DNA from: Lachnospiraceae bacterium | GTDB lineage: Bacteria; Bacillota; Clostridia; Lachnospirales; Lachnospiraceae | DNA length: 55,403 bases | Direction of reading: 5' to 3' | Assembly: GCA_011959105.1 (NCBI GenBank) | Contig: BLLU01000226.1 | Coordinates: forward strand, 1 to 55,403 | Part shown: positions 17,556 to 26,637 of the stretch, in pieces | How the letters are laid out: each line of letters starts with the position of its first letter | How positions within the stretch are numbered: position 1 is the stretch's first letter | Translations under genes and position numbers: made by a program | The notes under the pieces: model-generated | Told to the model about the DNA's origin: nothing | Database searches by the model: none | The model's input: only the letters and a program-made list of their open reading frames with translations

Positions 17556-18668
17556 ATGCAGAATACAGTTTTGGTAGTAGACGATATGGAGATTAACCGG
17601 GAGATCCTGACGGAGATCCTGGGTGAAGAATACCGTGTGGAGACGGCGGAGAACGGCCGCATGGCCCTTGAGATGATAGAGAAGATGCAGGGGATACTGG
17701 CGGTGGTACTGCTGGATCTGATGATGCCGGAGGTGGACGGCTTCGCCGTGCTGGAAGTGATGCAGGAGAAGGGCTGGATCGAGAAGATTCCGGTTCTGAT
17801 CATCAGCGGCGAGACTTCCGTGAAAGCAGAAAGGAAATGCTTTGATTACCATATTTCCGACTTTATCCGCAAGCCCTTTGACAATGCTCTGGTAAAAAAG
17901 AGGGTGCGGAACGTGGTGAATCTGTTCCAGTACCAGAGGAATCTGGAAGATAAGGTACAGGAGCAGACCACGGTGCTGCGGGAACAGAACAAACTGCTGC
18001 GCTCCCAGGCTGACAAACTGAAGAAGAGCAATACCAATATCATTGAAATATTGGGTACCGTGGTGGAGTACCGTGATTTTGAGAGCGGCGAGCATATCAA
18101 CCGGGTAAAGGGATATACCCGGATCCTGGCCCGGCGCCTGGCGGAGAACTACCCGGAATATGGTCTGGATCAGGATAAGATCGACATCATCGTGTCCGCC
18201 AGCGCATTGCACGATGTGGGCAAGATCGCCATTCCCGACAATATCCTGCTGAAGCCGGGGCGGCTCACGGACGAGGAGTTTGCCTGCATGAAAACCCATA
18301 CCAGCCGGGGCAGTGAGATTCTGCAGAACATCCGCAACGCCTGGGATGACGAGTACGGCAAGATCAGCTACCAGATCTGTCGTCACCATCATGAAAAATT
18401 TGACGGCAGAGGCTATCCCGACGGTCTGGTGGGGGACGATATTCCCATTGCGGCTCAGATTGTGTCCATTGCGGATGTGTATGACGCGCTGGTTAATGAG
18501 AGGGTCTACAAGGACGCCTTTCCCAAGGAAGAGGCGTTCCGCATGATCACCGAGGGAGAGTGCGGCAAGTTCAATCCCAAGCTGCTGGAGTGCTTCCGCA
18601 TAGAACGCCAGGCATTTGAGGATCTTAAGATAAGCTATGACCATCTGGAAAATAAGGACAACGCTTAG
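17556..18668 (+). CDS. Response regulator with HD-GYP phosphodiesterase output
   Basis: A 370-aa signalling protein that probably hydrolyses cyclic di-GMP. The receiver domain (1-125) has the acidic pair VDD and phosphoacceptor Asp54 in LLDLMMPEVDG. A short coiled coil (about 130-165) links it to an HD-GYP domain. That domain has HDVGK (about 219-223), the distal HHHEKFDGRGYPDG (about 278-291) and the conserved SIADVYDAL. All diagnostic HD-GYP residues appear intact. It follows the Hpt gene and ends at an intrinsic terminator. Control of motility or surface behaviour is inferred only from the family. Confidence 0.93.
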   Translation: MQNTVLVVDDMEINREILTEILGEEYRVETAENGRMALEMIEKMQGILAVVLLDLMMPEVDGFAVLEVMQEKGWIEKIPVLIISGETSVKAERKCFDYHISDFIRKPFDNALVKKRVRNVVNLFQYQRNLEDKVQEQTTVLREQNKLLRSQADKLKKSNTNIIEILGTVVEYRDFESGEHINRVKGYTRILARRLAENYPEYGLDQDKIDIIVSASALHDVGKIAIPDNILLKPGRLTDEEFACMKTHTSRGSEILQNIRNAWDDEYGKISYQICRHHHEKFDGRGYPDGLVGDDIPIAAQIVSIADVYDALVNERVYKDAFPKEEAFRMITEGECGKFNPKLLECFRIERQAFEDLKISYDHLENKDNA

Positions 18669-18681
18669 GGCATGAAGCAGG

Positions 18682-18716
18682 GACATCCCTTGCCGGGGGG
18701 CAGGGATGTCTCTTTT
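18682..18716 (+). terminator. Intrinsic terminator after the HD-GYP gene
   Basis: Stem GACATCCCT (18682-18690) with AGGGATGTC (18702-18710), 11-nt loop, then TCTTTT. Confidence 0.8.
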
Positions 18717-18741
18717 GATTCTTAAGATTTACATAAGGCGG

Positions 18742-18771
18742 TTGCTTTCCTGCAAAGAGATCGTTTATACT
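18742..18771 (+). promoter_or_regulatory. Promoter of the MoxR operon
   Basis: TTGCTT (18742-18747), 18-bp spacer, TATACT (18766-18771). It lies between the preceding terminator and the MoxR-family gene. Confidence 0.5.
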
Positions 18772-18833
18772 GGGAGTAACGCCGAAAAAAGAGGGACCGC
18801 CGGTCCTGGCCGGGCGGCGGGAAAGGGAAGAGA

Positions 18834-19817
18834 ATGGACGGGATTCGCACAGAGAGGAACAGGCAGGCCAGAGCGGCCTATGACAGGTCGCAGGAGGTAC
18901 TGCGGGAAGTAAGGACCGTGGTGAAGGGAAAAGACGCATGTGTGGAAAAGGCGTTTTCCGCCATACTGGCAGGGGGCCATATCCTGATCGAGGACGTGCC
19001 CGGGGTGGGGAAAACCACTCTGGCCGTGGCTTTTTCCCGTGCCATGGCGCTGGAGAACCAACGGGTACAGTTTACCCCGGATGTGCAGCCTTCGGACATA
19101 CTGGGCTTTTCCATGTACCATAAGGACAAGGGGACTTTTTCCTACCATCCGGGCCCGGTGATGTGCAATCTGTTCCTGGCGGACGAAATCAACCGTACCT
19201 CTCCCAAGACCCAGTCCGCTTTGCTGGAGGTCATGGAGGAGGGGGTGGTCACCGTGGACGGTGAGAGCCACCCGGTACCCGCACCTTTTATTGTAATGGC
19301 TACCCAGAATCCCAAGGGAAGCGCAGGTACCCAGCTTTTGCCGGATTCTCAGCTTGACCGTTTTATGATAACCATGCGGATGGGATATCCGGCCCCGGAG
19401 GATGAGGTGGAGATCGCCAGGGGGAGGAGCCTGCGGGGCCGTCTCCAGGAGGTGAAGCAGGTGATTGGGGTTCAGGAACTGCTGGAACTCCAGAACCTGG
19501 TAGAGCGGGTTTTTATACATGACAATATTTATAAATATATTGTGCGGCTGTCGGAGGCCACGAGGCAAAACGGCTATGTGGAACTGGGAGTCAGCCCCAG
19601 GGGTACCATCGCCTGTACCCGCATGGTCAGAGCCAGGGCCTTTCTGCAGGGCAGGGGCTATGTGATCCCGGAAGATGTGGCGGCTGTTTTCCCGGATGTG
19701 GCGGTCCACAGGCTCCAGCTTGGAACCAGGGCCAGGGTGGCCCATGTGACGGCGGAGGCCGTGTTGGATCAGATTTTGCAGCAGGAGAAGCAGCCGGTCT
19801 CCTATATGAGGAATTAA
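18834..19817 (+). CDS. MoxR-family AAA+ ATPase
   Basis: A 327-aa AAA+ chaperone-like ATPase. Walker A is DVPGVGKTT (about 51-59) and Walker B is LFLADEINR, followed by the sensor region MATQNP. MoxR proteins assist folding or assembly of partner proteins, usually encoded next to a DUF58 and a transglutaminase-like gene. That is exactly the arrangement here: the DUF58 gene starts 3 nt after the stop. The ATG at 18834 has only a weak ribosome binding site (GGGAAGAG). The target protein is unknown. Confidence 0.93.
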   Translation: MDGIRTERNRQARAAYDRSQEVLREVRTVVKGKDACVEKAFSAILAGGHILIEDVPGVGKTTLAVAFSRAMALENQRVQFTPDVQPSDILGFSMYHKDKGTFSYHPGPVMCNLFLADEINRTSPKTQSALLEVMEEGVVTVDGESHPVPAPFIVMATQNPKGSAGTQLLPDSQLDRFMITMRMGYPAPEDEVEIARGRSLRGRLQEVKQVIGVQELLELQNLVERVFIHDNIYKYIVRLSEATRQNGYVELGVSPRGTIACTRMVRARAFLQGRGYVIPEDVAAVFPDVAVHRLQLGTRARVAHVTAEAVLDQILQQEKQPVSYMRN

Positions 19818-19820
19818 GAT

Positions 19821-20936
19821 ATGGGACGTTTTCTGTCAGCGCTGCTTTTGGCAGCCGCCTGCTTTTATATCGCGTCCCTGTATGAGAACCCGGGAATCGC
19901 GCTGCTGGGCTGTGTCCAGCTGATTCTGACGGCTCTGTCCTTGGGCTATCTGCTGTATGAGAGAAAGGGATTGCAGATTGCCCTGGACATGCTGCCCCTC
20001 ATGACGGACCAAAAGGAGCCGATCTGTCTCCGGGTACGGGCCGGATACCGATATCGGGGCTGTTATGGGCGGATTCGGGTGCAGGCAGCCGTCAGCCGGG
20101 AAGGAGGCGGCCGCGCCCGGCGTCAATGGCTGTCGGGGGAAGACATTGCCCGGGGGACTATCCTCCAGGCGGGCCAGGCCGGACAGCGGCGGCTCACGGG
20201 CTTACTGTCCGTGGCGGAGCCCGGGGGCTACGAAGTGCGGCTGAGAAAGGCCAGAATCTATGATATGACGGGCCTGTTCTGCATGGACTGCCGCCGGGCG
20301 GTGAGGACGGAGAGCGCCGTCCTGGCGGTATTGCCCAAAATCTACCCCATGGGGATACAGCTGTCCGAGGCGGTACGCAATTTCGCGGGGGACGCGGAGG
20401 TGTACGACTCCCTGCGCAGCGGCAGCGATGCCAGCGAGACCTTGAAGCTGCGTCCTTTTCGGGACGGGGACAAGCTGCGGAACATTCATTGGAAACTCAG
20501 CGCTAAGGCGGACGAACTGCTGGTGCGGGAGAACAGTATGCCCAGGGGCTGCCCGGTGGCGGTGCTGGTGGAGACATCCGGCGGCACCCCGGAGGCCCGG
20601 CTGCAGTGTGTGGCCAGTCTGTCCTTCTGCCTGATGGACCGGGAATGTCCCCATTATGTGGCCTGGTATGGCGGGGACGCGAAGGACCTGGTGAGAGTCA
20701 GGGTGGACGACGAGGAAAGCTATTATGAGGCTCTGCTGCATCTGGTGCGGGAGCGAAGCCCGGGAAATATGCCGGATATCCGGGAGCGGTACCGGGAAAA
20801 ATACAGTGGGGAGCCGTTGCTGTACTGTATCCGGGTGGGGGACGGCCCCAGCCTCCAGGTGGACGGCCGGGAGATTCTGCGCCTGAAGGCATCGGCACTG
20901 GAGCGGGAACTGGGAGAGCTGGAGTTGCTGCTGTAA
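19821..20936 (+). CDS. DUF58 domain-containing protein
   Basis: A 371-aa protein with two closely spaced N-terminal membrane helices (about 4-45), followed by a cytoplasmic region. It contains the DUF58 signature LRPFRDGDKLRNIHWKLSA (about 210-228), which resembles part of a von Willebrand A fold. It is the second gene of the MoxR-DUF58-transglutaminase operon and probably forms a membrane complex with those products. The biochemical role of the family remains unclear. Confidence 0.9.
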   Translation: MGRFLSALLLAAACFYIASLYENPGIALLGCVQLILTALSLGYLLYERKGLQIALDMLPLMTDQKEPICLRVRAGYRYRGCYGRIRVQAAVSREGGGRARRQWLSGEDIARGTILQAGQAGQRRLTGLLSVAEPGGYEVRLRKARIYDMTGLFCMDCRRAVRTESAVLAVLPKIYPMGIQLSEAVRNFAGDAEVYDSLRSGSDASETLKLRPFRDGDKLRNIHWKLSAKADELLVRENSMPRGCPVAVLVETSGGTPEARLQCVASLSFCLMDRECPHYVAWYGGDAKDLVRVRVDDEESYYEALLHLVRERSPGNMPDIRERYREKYSGEPLLYCIRVGDGPSLQVDGREILRLKASALERELGELELLL

Positions 20937-20968
20937 GGGATACTCTAATAAGAAACGGAGTGGGGAAC

Positions 20969-23548
20969 ATGGGGGGCGGAAGGCTCAGGATCAGCTGGCA
21001 TAAAAGCCAAAATGCCGGAAAAAAAGAAAGCAGGCAGATGAGGGGATGGCTTCTGGCCCTGTACATTCTGTATGCGTCGTTACTGGGCCTGCTGCTTCTT
21101 TTTGCTGCTTCCGAGATGGCGGAGAATTGTTTTGGACCTCTGTCCCAGGAGGGGCGGCTTGGCTTTTTGTGGACGGCAGTACTGACTATGCCGGCGGCGG
21201 TGGCCTGGAACGAGGCATGGTACGCCGCGGGAAAGCCCATGCTGCGCCGGCTGGGGAGTTTTGTGCTGTTGCTGGCCTTTTTTCTGGGCTGCTATTATTT
21301 TTACCGGGACTGGACCGGGGAACTGGCGGGGGGCTTCCGGGGACTGGCACAGCTTTATCTGGATCAATGGAATCGCTATTTCATGACTTCTTTCCAAATC
21401 AGGAAGACACTCCTGGGAACCGCCGCCTGGCAGCAGGAAGCCTGGGGGCTGCTGCTGGCCGTGGCGGCGGTGCTGCTGCAAACCCTCTCCGCCCTGTGGC
21501 GGAAACGGTCTGTGATGCTGCTTCTGCCGATGGTGGTGCTGACAGCGGAGATGACAGTGGGGCTGACGCCGGATTGGCCGGGACTGGCCTGCCTGTTTGC
21601 CGTCGGCCTGTTGGGGCTGCATCTGGACTGCCACAGGGAATTTCAGGCGGTGCCTGCGCTGGCGCTGGCGGGTCTGCTGGCGGTACTGCTGCCTCTGACG
21701 GCCCGGGTGTTTTCGGGTCCGGCCTCCTGGGTGTGTCTGTCCCATGACCGGCTGCAGGCTTTTCAGAACCAGGTGGAAGCGGAGCTTAAGACCTTCGACT
21801 GGCGGTCCCTGCTGGTGTGGACCGATGAGGGACGGTTGGATAATCAGAAGCCGGAGTATACTCACCGGGAGATGTTGACTGTTACGGTCAGCCGCCTGCC
21901 CCAGGAGAATCTGTATCTGAGAAGATATTATGGGGTAGAATATCGGGACGGCTCCTGGGAGAGGGGAGAGACGGCATTTGACAGGGCCTGCCGCAGACAG
22001 GGCATGAGCGGTGGGGAGGCGGCGCTGTTGTTGGCCGCGCTGGGAAGCCCGGAGCAGGGAGCCGGGGAGCGGGTGGAGTATCTGCTGCAATATACGGGGC
22101 AGCGGGACAGCGCCGCCTGCCTGCCCTATGGGGCGGACCTGGAAACAACCCGGGGGCTGTGCCGGCTTCGGGGGGATTATCTGGTGGAAAAGGCCCGGAG
22201 CCTTGAAAGTCTGAGTTTTGAAGGATATGCTCCGGGCCAGGTGCCCCTGGAAGAATATGGAACCCGGAGTTTGGATGCCCGGCGTTTTTATGCATGGTAT
22301 CAAAGCTATGTATCGGAAAAATACCTGGGCGTTCCCGGAGATATATCGGAACTGACCGATATGGTCAAGCAAATAGAGCAATCTGCTGCCTGCCGGGCAT
22401 GGCAGGAGGTTCTGGAGCAGGGGGAGACGGCGGCGCGGAATCTGGCCCGGCTGCAGTTGGGGAATCTGGTGGCCGGGGAACTTCAGAGCCGGGCCCGCTA
22501 TGACATGGACCCGGTCAGTCTGCCCGGAGGTATGGATCCGGTGGCGTTTTTTCTGGGAGAGAACCGGCGGGGATATTGTATGCATTTCGCCACTGCAGGC
22601 GCACTGCTTCTGCGCAGCCTGGGAGTACCCGCCCGCCTGGTGTCCGGCTATGTGGTGCAGCCCCGTCAGTTCCGGCAGACCCAGGAGGGTTACAGCGCCA
22701 GTGTAAAGGATGATGCCGCCCATGCCTGGGTGGAAATCTGGCTGGAGGAAGTGGGATGGATGCCCGTGGAGATGACACCGGGCTATGGGGGGGCATCGTA
22801 TGCCCTCTCCGGGCAGGAGCAGTGGGATCTTCCCAAGACGCCGGAAGGCGAACTGCCGGAGGAAAGGGATTCCATTCTCTCTGAAGACAGGGGGCAGCAG
22901 GCGGAAGCCACTCCTGCTCCTTCCGCGTTCCCCGGGAACTCTTCTCAGGCGGAGGAGCCTGCAGCGGGAGACAGGGCTGGATCCCCCGGGCTTCCCGCCG
23001 CCGGACCTGCCGTCATGGGCAGTTCTGCCGTCCAGGGCGCAGAGGAGGGCTGGGGCTTTGCCGGGGAGGGCGGCTGGGCTGTTTTCGGACAGAACGGCAG
23101 CCTGCGGGTGAGCCATGTGGTCCTGGCGCTGTTGGGATTTGGGGCGGCGGTGGGAGCCGCATGGCTGGCGGCGGCCGGACTGCGCCGCCACAGAGGCGCC
23201 TGGTGGGAGAGACTTAGGACAGAGATCGAGAGCGGCAGCGCCAGGAAGGCGGTGAAGGCCGTGAACAGAAGACTGTATAAGCGGCTGAGAGCCAAACGGG
23301 CTGGGCTGTTGTCCCTGAGATCGGACCAGGAGTATCTGACGGCGCTGGAACGGCAGTTCCCCGGAATCGACCGGGAGGATTGGGAGAACTATCTGGAAGT
23401 GGTCAGGAAAGCGGTTTATTCCCGGGAGGAGATCAGTCCGGGGCAGGCCAGGGAATGTTATGCCCTGCTGCGGCGGACGGGGATGAAAGAAGTTTGTATT
23501 TCACATAAACATCTTCCACATAAGAAGTGTTCGAAGGTGGCAAGATAA
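20969..23548 (+). CDS. Membrane-bound transglutaminase-like protein (TgpA type)
   Basis: An 859-aa protein. Several N-terminal membrane helices (about 25-245) precede an extracytoplasmic transglutaminase-like domain. Its nucleophile is Cys in GYCMHFA (about 537), with His in AAHAWVEIW (about 584). At the third triad position the segment reads PVEMTPGY, so Glu replaces the usual Asp. A low-complexity Pro/Ser/Gly region (about 620-705), another membrane helix (about 713-735) and a cytoplasmic DUF4129-like tail follow. The ATG at 20969 is chosen over the GTG at 20960 because GGAG lies 8 nt upstream. It closes the MoxR-DUF58 operon. It may act as a protease or peptide cross-linker at the cell surface; the substrate is unknown. 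Confidence 0.88.
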   Translation: MGGGRLRISWHKSQNAGKKESRQMRGWLLALYILYASLLGLLLLFAASEMAENCFGPLSQEGRLGFLWTAVLTMPAAVAWNEAWYAAGKPMLRRLGSFVLLLAFFLGCYYFYRDWTGELAGGFRGLAQLYLDQWNRYFMTSFQIRKTLLGTAAWQQEAWGLLLAVAAVLLQTLSALWRKRSVMLLLPMVVLTAEMTVGLTPDWPGLACLFAVGLLGLHLDCHREFQAVPALALAGLLAVLLPLTARVFSGPASWVCLSHDRLQAFQNQVEAELKTFDWRSLLVWTDEGRLDNQKPEYTHREMLTVTVSRLPQENLYLRRYYGVEYRDGSWERGETAFDRACRRQGMSGGEAALLLAALGSPEQGAGERVEYLLQYTGQRDSAACLPYGADLETTRGLCRLRGDYLVEKARSLESLSFEGYAPGQVPLEEYGTRSLDARRFYAWYQSYVSEKYLGVPGDISELTDMVKQIEQSAACRAWQEVLEQGETAARNLARLQLGNLVAGELQSRARYDMDPVSLPGGMDPVAFFLGENRRGYCMHFATAGALLLRSLGVPARLVSGYVVQPRQFRQTQEGYSASVKDDAAHAWVEIWLEEVGWMPVEMTPGYGGASYALSGQEQWDLPKTPEGELPEERDSILSEDRGQQAEATPAPSAFPGNSSQAEEPAAGDRAGSPGLPAAGPAVMGSSAVQGAEEGWGFAGEGGWAVFGQNGSLRVSHVVLALLGFGAAVGAAWLAAAGLRRHRGAWWERLRTEIESGSARKAVKAVNRRLYKRLRAKRAGLLSLRSDQEYLTALERQFPGIDREDWENYLEVVRKAVYSREEISPGQARECYALLRRTGMKEVCISHKHLPHKKCSKVAR

Positions 23549-23603
23549 AAGATAAAATTTATATTGGACAGGGCTGCCGGCGGGCGGCAATCAGGAGGAA
23601 ACC

Positions 23604-24962
23604 TTGGGCAACGGGGAAGAGCGGAGAGCGATAACGAAGAACGTTGAGGTAATAGAGAAAATAGAGAAAAAGGAAACAATGGAGACAAGGGAGAGGGAAG
23701 AACCGCAGGAGGACGGGATGTACCGGGACATGGAGGATATGGAAGCCCTGGAACGCCGGCGGATTCAGAAGAGAAGGGAGCACATGCTGGAGATGCGCCG
23801 GAGAAAGCGGCGGCAGGAAGTGCTTCGCAGCTGGACCCTGCTGATCGCCGGAGGGCTGGTGATGGCTGGGCTGGCAGTGTGGGGACTGGCAAGGCTTGTG
23901 GCAGAACCGGGCGGGGAGGAGGGAAAAACGCCGGGCGGGGAGAACCTGCAGGAAAGCGCCGCCGGGCAGGAAGAGCAGACGGGCGGCATATCCGGTGCGG
24001 GTCCGGGGAAGGGAAGAGAGCATGTGCCTCCGGGAAAGGGGAATGCTGCGGCAGAAAATCTCTCCGGGGAAAATCCATCGGAGGAGCAAGGAGAACAGCC
24101 CTCTGAAGATAAGCCTTTGACGGTCCCTTTTACCTTCAGGCCCCGGGTCACGGAACATACTGTCGGATTCCCGGAGGAGGGCAGGGGCGTATATAGTACC
24201 AGCGGCATACTGATAGATGTGGAAGCGGAGGAGATTATAGCGGGGCGTGAGCCCTTTAGGCGCATCAATCCGGCGTCCATGACCAAGATTCTCACCCTGC
24301 TGGTGGCGGCGGAGCATGTGACGGATTTGCAGGATACCTTCACCATGACTGTGGAGATCACGGATTACAGTTATATACATGACTGCAGCACTGCCGGATT
24401 TTCCGTGGGGGACGTGGTGACTGTGGAGGAGTTGATGTATGGAACCATCCTGCCTTCCGGCGCGGACGCGGCTCTGGCGCTGGCGGAGTATGTGGCAGGC
24501 TCCCAGGAGGCCTTTGTGGAACTGATGAATCAAAAGCTGGAACAGCTGGGGCTGTCCGACAGCGCCCACTTCACCAACTGCGTGGGATTGTATGATGAAA
24601 ACCACTATTGTACGGTATATGATATGGCTTTGATTCTCAAGGCAGCTTCGGACAATGAACTGTGCCGGAAAGTGTTGTCGGCCCGCAAATATACCACATC
24701 CATTGCCACAGAGCAGCAGCCCGAGGGGATCTTGCTGTCCAATTTGTTTTTGCGGCGTATCGAGGACAAGGACACCCACGGGGAAGTGCTGTGTGCCAAG
24801 ACCGGTTTTGTGAACCAGTCCGGAAGCTGCGCGGCCAGCCTGGCGGCGGATTATCAGGGGCGGGAGTATCTCTGTGTTACCGTCGGTTCCATCAGCAGTT
24901 GGGCTTGTATCTATGATCATGTGGAAATCTACCAGGCATTTTTGCCCGGCAGGCAGGAGTAA
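23604..24962 (+). CDS. D-alanyl-D-alanine carboxypeptidase (peptidase S11)
   Basis: Low-molecular-weight penicillin-binding protein that trims the terminal D-Ala of peptidoglycan stem peptides; 452 aa. Motifs are SMTK (Ser about 225), SGA in LPSGADAALALAEY (about 284) and KTG in CAKTGF (about 400). The second motif is SGA rather than the usual SxN. A charged cytoplasmic N-terminus (1-72), one membrane anchor (about 75-98) and a Gly/Glu-rich linker (to about 165) precede the catalytic domain. The TTG at 23604 has AGGAGG 5 nt upstream; an ATG at 23679 with AAAGGA is an alternative start. Confidence 0.88.
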   Translation: MGNGEERRAITKNVEVIEKIEKKETMETREREEPQEDGMYRDMEDMEALERRRIQKRREHMLEMRRRKRRQEVLRSWTLLIAGGLVMAGLAVWGLARLVAEPGGEEGKTPGGENLQESAAGQEEQTGGISGAGPGKGREHVPPGKGNAAAENLSGENPSEEQGEQPSEDKPLTVPFTFRPRVTEHTVGFPEEGRGVYSTSGILIDVEAEEIIAGREPFRRINPASMTKILTLLVAAEHVTDLQDTFTMTVEITDYSYIHDCSTAGFSVGDVVTVEELMYGTILPSGADAALALAEYVAGSQEAFVELMNQKLEQLGLSDSAHFTNCVGLYDENHYCTVYDMALILKAASDNELCRKVLSARKYTTSIATEQQPEGILLSNLFLRRIEDKDTHGEVLCAKTGFVNQSGSCAASLAADYQGREYLCVTVGSISSWACIYDHVEIYQAFLPGRQE

Positions 24963-25023
24963 TTGATAGCTATATGCGGAATTCATACAGGAGGTTCCGG
25001 CGGGAAGGCCGGAGGACAGAAAA

Positions 25024-25923
25024 ATGCATAACGAAAAGGAATTACAGAGAAGGCTTCGCTTCTTACAGTTAAAAAAGTGGAAAAGAGGATTGGTGGAGTA
25101 TCTGGTCATCACAGCGGCAACCCTGATTATGGTGGTGGGGGTACATTTTTTCAAGTTTCCCAACAACTTTTCCTTCGGCGGCGTCACCGGCGTGGCGGTG
25201 GTGCTGGGGGAAGTGTGGAACTACTCGGCGGCCACATACACCTTTATCATCAATATGGCCCTGTTGGTGCTGGGTTTTCTGTTTTTGGGAAAGGAGTTCG
25301 GGGTCAAGACGGTCTATGTCAGCCTGCTTACCTCCGTGGGTCTGGAACTTCTGGAGAAATGGTTCCCCCTGACGGCTCCTCTCACTGCCCAGCCGGTACT
25401 GGAATTGATCTTTGCCATCTTCCTTCCGGCCCTGAGCGCCGCAATCCTGTTCAATATCGGGGCATCCGGGGGCGGGACGGACATCCTGGCCATGATCCTG
25501 AAAAAGCATACCAATTTTTCCATCAGCGCCGCCCTGTTCCTGGTGGATTTCGTCATTGTGCTGGCTTCCTGCTTTGTATTTGACATTCAGACGGGCCTCT
25601 TTTCCCTGACGGGCCTGCTGGCCAAATCACTGGTGATCGATAATGTGATTGAGAGCATCAACCTGTGTAAGGCCTTTATGATCGTCTGTGACGATCCGGA
25701 GCCCATCTGTGACTATATCTGCGGCGAACTGGGGCGCAGCGCCACCATTTACCGGGCGGAGGGGGCGTACTCCCACCATGCGAAAATCATGATACTAACC
25801 GTGACCAAGCGGGGGCAGGCCGTCCAGCTTCGGAACTTTGTGCGCCGAACCCAGCCCCATTCTTTTATCACCATTTTCAATTCCAGCGAGATCATAGGAA
25901 AGGGATTCCGGGGGCTGAACTGA
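25024..25923 (+). CDS. YitT family membrane protein (DUF2179)
   Basis: A 299-aa integral membrane protein. About five helices form the YitT_membrane domain, including FKFPNNFSFGGVTGVAVVLG and the glycine-rich NIGASGGGTDILAMILKK. A C-terminal cytoplasmic DUF2179 domain (about 215-299) follows. The molecular function of the family is not established; transport has been suggested. The start at 25024 follows a GGAGGACAG sequence. It lies 61 nt after the carboxypeptidase gene, and the two may be co-transcribed. Confidence 0.9.
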   Translation: MHNEKELQRRLRFLQLKKWKRGLVEYLVITAATLIMVVGVHFFKFPNNFSFGGVTGVAVVLGEVWNYSAATYTFIINMALLVLGFLFLGKEFGVKTVYVSLLTSVGLELLEKWFPLTAPLTAQPVLELIFAIFLPALSAAILFNIGASGGGTDILAMILKKHTNFSISAALFLVDFVIVLASCFVFDIQTGLFSLTGLLAKSLVIDNVIESINLCKAFMIVCDDPEPICDYICGELGRSATIYRAEGAYSHHAKIMILTVTKRGQAVQLRNFVRRTQPHSFITIFNSSEIIGKGFRGLN

Positions 25924-26028
25924 TGAACCCGGGCAGAGCGGGACAGAGGCGGCCCTGCCGGGAACGGCCTGCTTTGCCGTGGGATGTATAAAATCAAATA
26001 CATGCGGTGAAAGACTGCCTGGAATGTC

Positions 26029-26057
26029 TTGACAAGAAGGCAAGCCTATTGTGTAAT
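26029..26057 (+). promoter_or_regulatory. Promoter of the Cys-rich protein gene
   Basis: TTGACA (26029-26034), 17-bp spacer, TGTAAT (26052-26057), 53 nt before the start codon. Confidence 0.65.
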
Positions 26058-26110
26058 AAAGTAGAATCTAGCCTGTATGAAAATTTTATTATATGGTAGG
26101 AGGAGAAAAA

Positions 26111-26551
26111 ATGGGAGAAGGACATAAGAAGGGTCTGAACGCGGAACTGGTATGGGAGGACCTGGAGAATTGCTGCAAGGGTGAGGCCATGTGCAGGGTA
26201 TGCCAGGGAAAGGGCTGCACCATCGGTTTTGCCAAACAGTGCATCAAAGACTATCAGAGAGAGCCGAAAAGGGAGGTTCCGGGCGGTGTGAAACATGTTC
26301 CCACCATGGACTTCAAGGTTTATGACGAATGCGGACTGGAGACGGCCATAGCTCATATTCTGAAGGAATGCAAGGATTGTAAGGAGGACCATTCGGAGAA
26401 CTGCATTATCAATGTGATTCGCAACTGTTACGAAGTAGGGCTGCTGGGGGAGGCGCATCCCTATGAGGGAAGCGCGCTCCAGTATCTGATGTTTCTGAAA
26501 GCCGATTTTCCCGATAAGGCGGCGCATATAGCGGAACTTTATATGAATTGA
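26111..26551 (+). CDS. Cysteine-rich conserved-looking protein of unknown function
   Basis: A 146-aa soluble protein that I do not recognise. It has about ten cysteines in two groups. Near the N-terminus (about 19-43) is CC-x5-C-x2-C-x4-C-x7-C. In the second half is a C-x2-C (CKDC, about 91-94), then further cysteines including SENC and RNCY. The spacing suggests bound metal or an Fe-S cluster rather than secreted disulfides, because there is no signal peptide. The ATG at 26111 sits after AGGAGGAG, and a strong promoter precedes it, so expression is likely. The aldo/keto reductase gene follows by 86 nt with its own AGGAGG. Confidence 0.75.
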   Translation: MGEGHKKGLNAELVWEDLENCCKGEAMCRVCQGKGCTIGFAKQCIKDYQREPKREVPGGVKHVPTMDFKVYDECGLETAIAHILKECKDCKEDHSENCIINVIRNCYEVGLLGEAHPYEGSALQYLMFLKADFPDKAAHIAELYMN

Positions 26552-26637
26552 CAGGATATGGGGAGAAGAGGCGTTTTGCTGCCGGGGGAAGAAGGAGTCC
26601 GAGCCGAATCTCGGATATCAGGAAACCAGGAGGTAAT

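Noticed and set aside
21080..23191. A 703-codon open frame on the minus strand, opposite the transglutaminase gene
   Set aside because: It is a shadow of a GC-rich gene: His/Gln/Pro-rich composition, no domains, no ribosome binding site, and the plus strand has a clear family protein.
24961..24995. A further copy of the structured repeat, suggested by ATGCGGAATTCATACAGGAGG-like sequence before the YitT gene
   Set aside because: Only the short 3' end resembles the element; no P1-P3 stems or conserved loop can be formed upstream.
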